Assembly: GCA_947683625.1 (NCBI GenBank)
Contig: CANTUR010000009.1
Coordinates: forward strand, 1,687,501 to 1,751,500
DNA length: 64,000 nucleotides
Direction: 5' to 3'
Source: Mallotus nudiflorus
Lineage: Eukaryota; Streptophyta; Magnoliopsida; Malpighiales; Euphorbiaceae
This document shows positions 56,391 through 64,000 of this stretch, piece by piece. The position numbers and the translations under genes are program-made. The notes under the pieces were generated by a model. It searched no databases and was not told the DNA's origin. It saw only the letters and a list, made by a program, of their open reading frames with translations. Position 1 is the first letter of the stretch; each line of letters begins with the position of its first letter.

Positions 56391-56926
56391 AGGATAAGTA
56401 CAATTTAGATCATTATGGTTTTACCTTTTGGCAAAATCAGTCATGTGGTTTTTTTTTTTTGCATTTAAGTCCCCCGTGTTACATATTTATTTTACACTTT
56501 AGTACCCTTATTCTAATATTATCATTATTTTATGGGTAAACATTAATATAATATTAAATTTCAATGACGAATTTATTCTATATATGATTTATGATCAATC
56601 TAACCAATTTTTTATTTTTAAAAATATTATAAATTTATTTTAAAAATCATTTCTTTTTATTTATAATTAAATTAAAAATACATCTAAATTTAATTTTTTG
56701 TGAGTTTATTGTAGTTAGTTGAATGATATATTGCTAATTATACGATTTTAGCATTGAAAATGCATATTATTTTTACATTAAAGCATACATTTTCAACAAT
56801 ATTTGTTAGAAGGGTACTAAAATGTAAAAAAATGTGAAACACAAAGTACACAAATGTCAAAAGAAACCACATAACTGCTTTTTCCAAAAAGCAAAACCAT
56901 AGGGATCAAAATTGTACTTATCTCTA
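56391..56926. mobile_element. Long-TIR element (MULE-like MITE, about 535 bp) in duplication copy B
   Basis: Terminal inverted repeats of about 130 bp: left GGATAAGTACAATTTAGATC...TTTAGTACCCTT (56392-56514), right its imperfect reverse complement (about 56812-56926). The core is AT-rich and non-coding. Candidate 9-bp TSDs AAAATTTTA on both sides. Copy A of the host duplication carries the uninterrupted site (about 55345-55365). Long TIRs with a 9-bp TSD suggest the Mutator superfamily. Confidence 0.85.
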
Positions 56927-57280
56927 AAAAAATTTTAAAACAAAATGCTAACACACCTGATGAAGAACAAATTGCTAGGCAGCAGAGGAGCTGAAAGCAA
57001 TGTGAAAGCTAAAACTATTTTTTTATCCTCTCTTATTGTTCTTTTCTACTTTAACTTTTTCTTTTTATTTATTGAATTCAATTGGAAATTCCTTTAAAAC
57101 TCATAAAGCTCTCTATTTTACTCACTATAGAATTTGTTAAAAAAAACCCTAATCCAATGAGGCAACAAAAAAAAATACATAATTGATGAAGCTATCAAGT
57201 TGTTTCAGGAAATGGAAATAGCAAATCAAGCACAAAAACTATATAATCTACTATATTATTTGAAGCGCTATAAAGGATAG

Positions 57281-57475
57281 GGCAATTGAAAAGAAAAACA
57301 AATACAATGCGGATTTAAAACCAATAATACAAAAATAAGTTCAATTGTAAGAAAAAAATATAACACCCCGGCTATATTGTCTAAATAGCCACCAATATGA
57401 GACTTTTTCAAAAGAAAAACAAACAGAATGTGACTTAGGACCAATAATAAAAAAAATAAGCTCATTGTTATAACA
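57281..57475 (+). repeat. Diverged pair of about 65-bp units
   Basis: AAGAAAAACAAATACAATG...ACCAATAATACAAAAATAAG (57290-57345) recurs as AAGAAAAACAAACAGAATG...ACCAATAATAAAAAAAATAAG (57412-57466). Between them lies a GC-richer piece with AACACCCCGGCTATATTG. Possibly part of a larger unrecognised repeat. Confidence 0.65.
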
Positions 57476-57704
57476 TGGCAAATGCAAAACACTACGTAGA
57501 GTATAGACCCAGCTTAAGACCCATATCAAAACATGCATACAAAGGTTTGCTAAGCATCATTCTGCAAACCTATTCAACCTCATTTTCCATTACCCATAAA
57601 TCTATTCCTTTTATTGCACTTCACATAGAACATATGCTAACATATCTAGGCAAAACATCTAAATTTTAAAGGCAAATCAAAATCTCATAAAAAAATATAA
57701 CAAC

Positions 57705-57916
57705 TAAAGAATAAAATTTAGAGAATTCAAATAGAGAATTGTATATTTTCATATATTCATGAGAAAGATTACATCCTTTATACACAAAATATTCCTATAT
57801 ATGGAAAACCTAATTATACACACTAATTAGGAATAGAATAACTTCCTAAATAAAATAAAGATTTAATTTCTAATATATACAACTAAATCTTTGACTTTCT
57901 AGAACCCACTTCAACA
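57705..57916 (-). repeat. Copia-2 3' LTR
   Basis: Matches 63522-63749 (shared GAGAATTGTATATTTTCATA, TTAATTTCTAATATATACAA). Ends CCACTTCAACA on the + strand. Confidence 0.85.
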
Positions 57917-57939
57917 CTCCTTGTCACGTTGGTGAATGT

Positions 57940-59440
57940 ATGCCAACCATTCCTAACTTGCCAAGTGAGTTGTAGAATTCTTTTCTGGATAGAATCTATG
58001 TGAGGATATCAGCTAGTTGAATATAAGAAGAAACAAATGGAAGATCAATTATTCCTTAATTCATATAATCTTTAATGAAGTGTCTATCAACCTCCACAAG
58101 CTTAGTCTGATCAAATTGAATTGGATGGCAGTCTTATTATCATAATATAGCATCATAGGCTTTGGATGATTTAATCTGAGATCTTGCATAATTCGTTTTA
58201 TCCAGAGCAACTCATATACATCATATGTCATTCCTTTAAACACAACTTCAATACTTGACCTTGATACAACCTTCTATTTCTTACTCCTTCAGGTGACTAG
58301 ATTCTTTTCAATGAATATAAAGTACCCAGATGTTGATTTTTGATTAGTTTGATCTCTAGCCTAGTCGGCATCAATATAGCCAATAATTTCATAATCCTTA
58401 CTTCTCCCAAAAAAATAAACCCTTACCCAAAGAATACTTCAAGTATCTTAGCATTCGGTATACTACTTCTATATGTTCTTTACTCAGAGAATGCATGAAT
58501 TGACTTACAACACTTACTACATAAGCAATGTCCGACTGAGTATGAGATAAGTAAATTAATCTTCCCACCAGCATTTAATACTTAGCTCTATCAATTGGAA
58601 CTTGATCTTCTTGGATAGATAATTCATGGTTGACTTCCATTAAAGTCTCAACTGGCTTATAATTAAGCATGCCCATCTCTATTAGTAAATCCATTACATA
58701 TTTTTATTGGCAGAGGAAATTCCTTGAGTTGATTTTACAACTTCAATCCCTAAAAAGTACTTCAAATTACTCATATCCTTAAGCTTAAACTCGATTGCTA
58801 ATTATTTTTGCAAGGTTGATATCTCACTCAAACTATTTCCAACGACTATTATATCACCAGTATACATAATAAGAGTAGTGACTTTACTTGTCTTTTGTTT
58901 GATGAATAATGTATGGTCAGCATTACTTTGTTTATAATTAAGTTTCCTCATAAATGTCGAGATTTGTCCAAAACATGCTTGAGTCCCTACAATGCCCTTT
59001 TTAGTTTGCATACTCGGTTAGTATACCTTATTTCGGGTGGTGGATCCATATACAATTCTTCTTCTATGGTTCTATTCAAAAAATAATTTTTTTTAAATTA
59101 AATTATTATAGTGGCCAATCCAGGTTGGCAGTTAATGAGATAAGAACTCAGATGGTGTTTATTTTTGCTACTAGGAAAAATGTATCTTCATAGTCAATTC
59201 TATACTTCTGAGTATTTCCTTTTGCTACTAACTGAGCTTTATATCGATTAATGATTTTATCCAAATTAAGTTTACCAGTGAATATCCATCTGCATCCAAC
59301 TATTTTCTTTCTTTCAGGAAGTGGAATAAGTTCCCCTATTGAGTTCTTCTATAATGCCTCCATTTTATCATTCATGGCTTTTTTCCAATCCGAATCAGCG
59401 ACAACCTCTTACAGATTACTCAGAATATATATAGTAGATA
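57940..59440 (-). pseudogene. Copia-2 reverse transcriptase and RNase H
   Basis: Read leftward: RT blocks near 59440-59040 (a decayed KWIFTGKLNLDKIINRYKA-like start), then ACFGQISTFMRKLNYKQSNA, DHTLFIKQKTSKVTTLIMYT and GDIIVVGNSLSEISTL (59011-58802). The catalytic YVDD box reads YTGD, losing the first Asp. The RNase H part has MTYDVYELLWIKRIMQDLRL and PMMLYYDNKTAIQF (58243-58061). The block order fits copia of the RE1-like kind. Multiple stops. Confidence 0.83.
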
Positions 59441-59599
59441 ATTAATTTATAGTATACGCATGTGATTTAGACAAATAATTTATTGATATGAAATTATTGA
59501 TAAGATATTTAGCTTTGGTATTAAGGTCTATATTATATTGTCTTTTGGGAATCCTTTTATTTATTCTAAAAGGATAATGAGGCTCTACATTTGAGGTTA

Positions 59600-60740
59600 C
59601 TAAGGGAGATGATTTTACCTCAATGTGCACATCCTGAGTTTCTTCAGCTTCTGGTGTTGACTGGGAAGATAAACTATGTTGAGTAGTTTAAGGACTGAGT
59701 AAGAGACGCAGACTATCTTTAATTATCTATCCATGTGGGATGCTCAAACTTCCTCTCTGATCATGTGAATGCTTAGAACAGGTATCAGAGATATTGGAGC
59801 ATCAGGTGAGATTCTCAAAATGCTATTTTCAAATATGTCATGAATTCTCTCCCCTTAAAGAGAGTACTCAGATTAAAAGAAGTAGATTGCATTTTCATGG
59901 AACTGAACATCTCGAGTTATATACATCTTATTAACATATGGATTATAACACTGATATCCCTTTTGTAAATCGGCATATCCAATAAAGATATATTAAATAG
60001 ATCATAGATCTAATTTACCAAGTACTTGATGAATAAATATCGAGCATCTAAAAGCTTAGGGCTTAAAATTATTGAGAGATACAAATGGACAAGCTCCTGA
60101 AGTTTCTAAAGAGGAGTTTTGAAATTGAGTACTCTTAATGAAGTTTAGTTTATCAGATAGGCAGTGGACCAAACAGCCTTTCTCTAGTATTCCCGAGGAA
60201 CATTCATATCAAATAGAGATGCTTAAACTACTTCTAATAGTTGCTAATTTTTTCATTCTACTATACCATTCTATTAGGGAGTTTTGACACATGAAGTTTA
60301 GTGACGAATGCCATGCTCATGGCAAAATTTTTTAAGAGTCGAGTTAAGATACTCCCCACCATTATCAGATTGTAAGACTCGAATTTGACACTGATACTGC
60401 ATGGCCACCATTTTGTATAGGTCCTGAAACATAGAACACACATCTCCATTACTTAAAGTAGGCATACCCAGGTCATCTAGGTGTATTCATAATAAATGTT
60501 GTAAAATATCGAGCACCAGACAGAGCAGGAATCTAAGCATTTACCCATACATCAGAATTAATAATCACAAATAGAATTGAATTTTTATTATAATTTGATA
60601 CATATGAAATCCAATGGCTCTTTGCCATTTCATAAATATCACACTTGAAGTCGGAGTCTGTGATATTAAAACATAATTCAGGTTTTATTTTTCTAAGATA
60701 ATTAAAAGATAGATGTCCAAGCAGACAGTGCCACAAAATT
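59600..60740 (-). pseudogene. Copia-2 integrase
   Basis: The gag-pre-integrase block reads MWHCLLGHLSFNYLRKI, then FKCDIYEMAKSHWISYVSNY and ILFVIINSDVWVNA (60736-60533), with zinc-binding residues partly lost (CDIYE for CEICE). The core continues near 60450-60250 with MVAMQYQCQIRVLQSDNGGE-like text in another frame and HGIRHKTSCVKTP-like residues. The C-terminal DUF4219/linker zone (59650-59450) has VKSSPLVTSNVEP and PKRQYNIDLNTKAKYLI. Inactive. Confidence 0.75.
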
Positions 60741-61990
60741 ACTTATTCTTTATCTGAGCTGCTTCCAACAACATTATTGATTTGACTTGATTTCTTACTT
60801 GGATCATTATGCAAATCAAGATAGTATAACTTTCCACATTTAACACCAAATCCAAAAATCTGGTGCATTGCAATATCTTAAAATAAATAATAGTTAGGTT
60901 AAAATTTAATAGTATAGTTAAGGTTTTTAGTGATTTGGCCAACAAATAGTAGATTACAGGAAAAAGATGGAATAATAAGAATAATATATAAATTAAAAGA
61001 GTTAGAGTTAGATACTAATCCTTCATGGGTGATGGGTGTTATTCCTTCATTAACAGTCATAAAATTATGTTGAGTTGATGGTCGAATAAAGGTAAAATGG
61101 TGGGTGGAGTTTGTCATATGATCAGTAGCACCTATATCAATAATCCATATATCATTCTGAGTAAGATTTATCATACCCGATGTTTTATCAAGGTCACCAC
61201 TTGGTTTTATGACACTAGAGGTTACAATTGCAGCTTTTTTGAGCTTCTTGCGAGGCTTTCTATTGAAATCCCACCATTCTGGATAGCCCATGATTTCATA
61301 GCACCATTCCTTAGAGTGTTCAACTTCACCATAGTGAGTACAAGTGTATGTGCTGGACATACTCAGTACTTTCCCTTTAGAGTGTGGTCAAGTTTAAGTC
61401 ACTACAAGTACTGCATTATCTGGTAAAAACTTCGGCTCCTCCATTGTCTGTCACTGGTTATGATCCCTATGCATATATACATAACTAGACTTGAGATCAA
61501 GAGGTAGATCCTTCCATAATATTTTACTCTGAGCATTATTAAATTTTAAGTCAAGTTTGGTTAGGAAAATATATGTTCAAAGTCGAGTAAGTGTACTACT
61601 GCATTAACATTCTCCCCTTGAGTACTCATCCACACATCAATTTCCTGAAATATCTCAACTTGCTCATTGTAGTATGTAGTTAATGGCCTACCATTCTGAC
61701 GATTAATTAATGATCTTCGATTTAACTCAACTAACTGAGTTTCATCATATCCATTATAGAAGGTTTCAGAGACAACATCTCATATCTTCTTTGCTATTTA
61801 AAGACAGATGAGTCTCTACATCAACATTGGACTCATTGAATCAATGTGCTAACTTTTTACTCAGTTATTATCAATAAGCCAAACCTCTAAAGCTTTATCT
61901 CCAGTAGGTGGTTTTGGAGTTGTCCTAATAAAAAAGCCGAATTTATTTCTAGCTTCAATTCTCATCTCATATCATCAAGTATAATTCCAA
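60740..61990 (-). pseudogene. Copia-2 gag and protease
   Basis: Gag reads, leftward from 61990, MRIEARNKFGFFIRTTPKPP, VWLIDNN, HIDSMSPMLM and ETFYNGYDETQLVELNRRSL, then GRPLTTYYNEQVEIFQEIDV (about 61690-61620). The zinc-knuckle part has CTHYGEVEHSKEWCYEIMGY and PEWWDFNRKPRKK (61360-61240). The protease begins IWIIDIGATDHMTNS (the D-x-G-A-T active site kept as D-I-G-A-T). Stops interrupt gag; the knuckle-protease part stays open for 153 codons. Confidence 0.82.
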
Positions 61991-62149
61991 TAAGAAAAGG
62001 AGAATTATCTTAAAAGGTTTAAATGGAATTTAGTGCTCCATAGGATAGAATGGATGTGTTTTTGGTGGTTATGGTGGATTTCAAAGTATTACGACTTTAA
62101 CAAATTCAAAGGATTTCAAAAAAAATTATGATTTCAAAGGATTCAATAT

Positions 62150-63463
62150 TGTTAAACCTTGAGGGGTAAAATAATCATTTTTTATGGTCACAATTAATTA
62201 AGTAAAATAATATTTAATCCTTATGCTTAAATGTTTATATTCAGGTTATTGAAAATTGCACAAGTCAATGAATGAAATGTCAGCATTTTGATTTTGTCAA
62301 GTCTGCAACCTTGTCATGGGTGGCGGCAGACTCATCATGACCATGACAAACTGGGAAAATGGAAGATCGAACTTTCTATCAAAATCTGAAGTTAAATTTG
62401 GTCAAGTTAAATGAGAATCTTCATTATAAATGATCACAAGCAAGTTCCAATCATTAGAAAAAATTTTCAAGCAAAAGTACGAAGATTCAAATTGAAAATT
62501 TCAAAAATGGCAGATTGTTGTCATGACCATTGTCACCACCAGTGTTATGATCATGATGGCCATGATTATGATCATGAAAAATTTATCATGATCATGACGA
62601 CCAATTCCAAAAAAATGGCCAAGATTTGTCATGATTAATGTCACCAACATTATTATGATCATGAAAGTGTACAATTTTAAATTTCTTCTTTAGCGCCTCT
62701 AGAATTATGATCATGACGACGTGCGGACCTGCTTTTTCTTGGGTAGTTCAAATAGCTCTATTTGCATTAAATGCATCCCCAACAACTCTTTTTCTCTTAG
62801 AGGGTTTAAATACAACTTAAAACAGAGCTAAAAAAGAAGAAGGAAGTTAAGTAAACACATTTAGAAAAATCTTTGAGCATTTAATCTTCAATTAATCCTT
62901 TAACCACCCAAGCTTTCATCTTTAATTCTCGTAATCCTTATTTATCTCAAGACTGTTCTTAAGTGTGGGTTGGTGAGTGTTTAAAACCATTATTCAAAAG
63001 CTCAATAGTGAGATTAAATGAGTTGGGTTAGGTTTTTATTCACTTGTAAGCTAAGAGAATTGTTCTTAGTAAGTGGGTTTGAGTGCGAGCCATTGAAAAC
63101 ACTTGGGTTTAAGTATGAGCTATTGAAAACATTTGGGTTAGAGTGTGAGCCTTGTGAAAACACTTAGGTTTGAGTGTGAGTCTTAGGAAAACACTTGGGT
63201 AGCTTTAATTTAAGCTTGTCAAGGTTTGATTTACACCTTGAAGTAGATTGATAGTGAATTGAAACCCTTAACTTGTGGTTGAGGAAAGGAGTAAGCTTTA
63301 AAGGTCAAACCTCTATAAATCTGTAGTGTTTTATTGGTCTTCTTCTTCATTTAATTCAGTTCTTACTTTGATTTTTGTTTGCTCTTGAGTGTGAAATCAA
63401 AATTTCCAAATTCCCCATATTGCTCAAAAACACAATTCACCCCCCTCCCCCTTCCTCTTAGCA
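62150..63463 (+). mobile_element. Solo LTR C2 (about 1.3 kb) in the Copia-2 leader
   Basis: Homologous to C1 in opposite orientation: the same GAGTGTGAGCCTTGTGAAAAC ACTTGGGTTT-type repeats (63080-63200), the same ATTGCTCAA...AATTCACCCCCC end (63419-63443) and a TATA-like TTTAAATACAAC (about 62805-62817) at the matching place. An array of TCATGATCATGA-like units fills 62325-62722. The end is probably TTAGCA at 63463; the start is placed at TGTTAAACC (62150), but no clean TSD was found, so the boundaries are approximate. Confidence 0.72.
63080..63200 (+). repeat. About 32-bp repeat, 4 units, in solo LTR C2
   Basis: Four tandem variants of GAGTGTGAGCCTTGAAAACA CTTGGGTTT. Equivalent repeats occur on the - strand of C1 at about 39770-39900. 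They lie downstream of the TATA-like box, so they would be in the R/U5 transcript. Confidence 0.85.
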
Positions 63464-63509
63464 CTTATGGAATTACAAATACAAATTTTAATTTGATTTT
63501 GATATGTAT

Positions 63510-63521
63510 GTTTTCATATCA
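63510..63521 (-). other. Copia-2 primer-binding site (decayed)
   Basis: On the - strand it reads TGATATGAAAAC where TGGTATCAGAGC is expected: 8 of 12 match, and three of the four changes are G-to-A. Directly adjacent to the 5' LTR. Confidence 0.6.
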
Positions 63522-63749
63522 TAAAAAATAAAATTTTGAGAAAAAAAGAAAAAATTCAAAGAGAGAATTGTATATTTTCATATATTCATGAGAAATGTTA
63601 CATTCTTTATATATATACCAAATATTCCTATATCTGAAAAGCCTAATTATACACACTAAAAAGGAATGTGATAACTTTCTAAATAAAATAAAAATTTAAT
63701 TTCTAATATATACAATCAAATCTTTAACTTTCTAAAACCCACTTCAGCA
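63522..63749 (-). repeat. Copia-2 5' LTR
   Basis: Partner of 57705-57916. Ends CCACTTCAGCA on the + strand. Confidence 0.85.
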
Positions 63750-64000
63750 ATAATAATTTGGCCCCCCATCGTCCTCTTTCTAATTGTTTTCAACTTAGGA
63801 TATTGAAATATACAAATGCTATTGAAATAGTTACGACCCATTATGCCTTTTTTTTCATTTGATATTATTTTAGTGTTTGCCCCCCTTTCAACATGATAGT
63901 TTATTATTTGAATTTTCATACTTCTTTTTGCATATTCTATTTATACTACACTTTATCGGCTAAGGATCATATTCAACATTGTTATCAAATTATTATATCT
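63750..64000. other. Intergenic, no feature seen
   Basis: AT-rich DNA to the window end. A short open frame on the - strand (63716-63919) overlaps the LTR border and shows no domain. Confidence 0.5.

Larger units (their letters stand above)
54542..57260 (+). repeat. Tandem duplication of about 1.1 kb (copies A and B)
   Basis: Copy A 54542-55690 and copy B 55691-57260 each start TAACWACTACAAACCTCATTC and end AAGCACAAAAACTATATAATC...GAAG. They share many landmarks (GTCAGTTTCTTGGCTTTC, CTAACACACCTGATGAAGAA). Differences are scattered, plus two large ones: A holds SINE S2 (54820-54924) and B holds a TIR element (56391-56926). No coding assignment for the unit. Confidence 0.9.
57705..63749 (-). 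mobile_element. Copia-2: Ty1/copia retrotransposon with short LTRs
   Basis: - strand element with LTRs of about 220 bp at 57705-57916 and 63522-63749. On the - strand the LTRs start TGTTGAAGTGGGTT / TGCTGAAGTGGGTT. A decayed tRNA-Met primer-binding site lies at 63510-63521 and a GACAAGGAG polypurine tract at about 57917-57925. Candidate TSDs ACAAC (57700-57704) and ATAAT (63750-63754) differ by two C/T transitions. Order gag, protease, integrase, RT, RNase H. Solo LTR C2 sits in its 5' leader. Without C2 it is about 4.7 kb, the usual copia size. Confidence 0.88.

Noticed and set aside
63080..63200. Direct repeats resembling a CRISPR array
   Set aside because: This is plant DNA, the units are imperfect and contiguous with no unique spacers, and equivalents occur in a related LTR.

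Overview
This is plant nuclear DNA, almost certainly from a flowering plant and probably a eudicot. It is AT-rich. I recognise one host gene, a three-exon methyl-CpG-binding-domain (MBD5/6-type) gene at 48920-52027 on the + strand. Nearly everything else is transposable elements, most broken by stop codons, frameshifts and later insertions. I see no bacterial, organellar or CRISPR content and no tRNA or rRNA gene.

Layout. 1-3300: unclassified degenerate repeats. 3488-8885: a nearly full-length LINE (L1) on the - strand, with DUF4283, endonuclease, reverse transcriptase, zf-RVT and RNase H. 8911-18142: a Ty3/gypsy element (Gypsy-1, + strand) whose 5' LTR is split by a solo LTR (B1) and whose 3' LTR is truncated. 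18354-18543: a small TIR element. 18541-19738, resuming at 48036: the tail of a second LINE (L2) carrying a SINE (S1). 19739-48035: a hAT DNA transposon swollen from about 2.2 kb to 28.3 kb by insertions. Inside it is Copia-1 (21399-47472, - strand, LTRs of about 2.25 kb). Inside Copia-1 are an Athila/Tat-type gypsy (Gypsy-2, 24153-38824, + strand) and a solo LTR (C1, 39545-41102). Inside Gypsy-2 are two solo LTRs (B2, B3). Terminal motifs and target-site duplications (TSDs) can be read for almost every layer, so the insertion order is LINE, then hAT, then copia, then gypsy, then solo LTRs.

Right of the nest: a hAT-like MITE (48382-48832); the MBD gene; a 355-bp tandem duplication (52857-53550); a tandem duplication of about 1.1 kb (54542-57260) in which one copy gained a SINE and the other a long-TIR element; and a second copia element (Copia-2, 57705-63749, - strand) containing a solo LTR (C2) related to C1.

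Two observations stand out. First, several unrelated LTR families each carry an array of a short, family-specific, GC-richer motif; where a TATA-like box can be seen, the array lies just upstream of it. Second, the hAT element encodes a BED zinc finger joined directly to a hAT dimerisation domain with the catalytic core missing. Many mismatches in TSDs and primer-binding sites are C/T or G/A transitions, as expected from decay of methylated cytosine. All identities come from reading motifs by eye; no database search or alignment was run.
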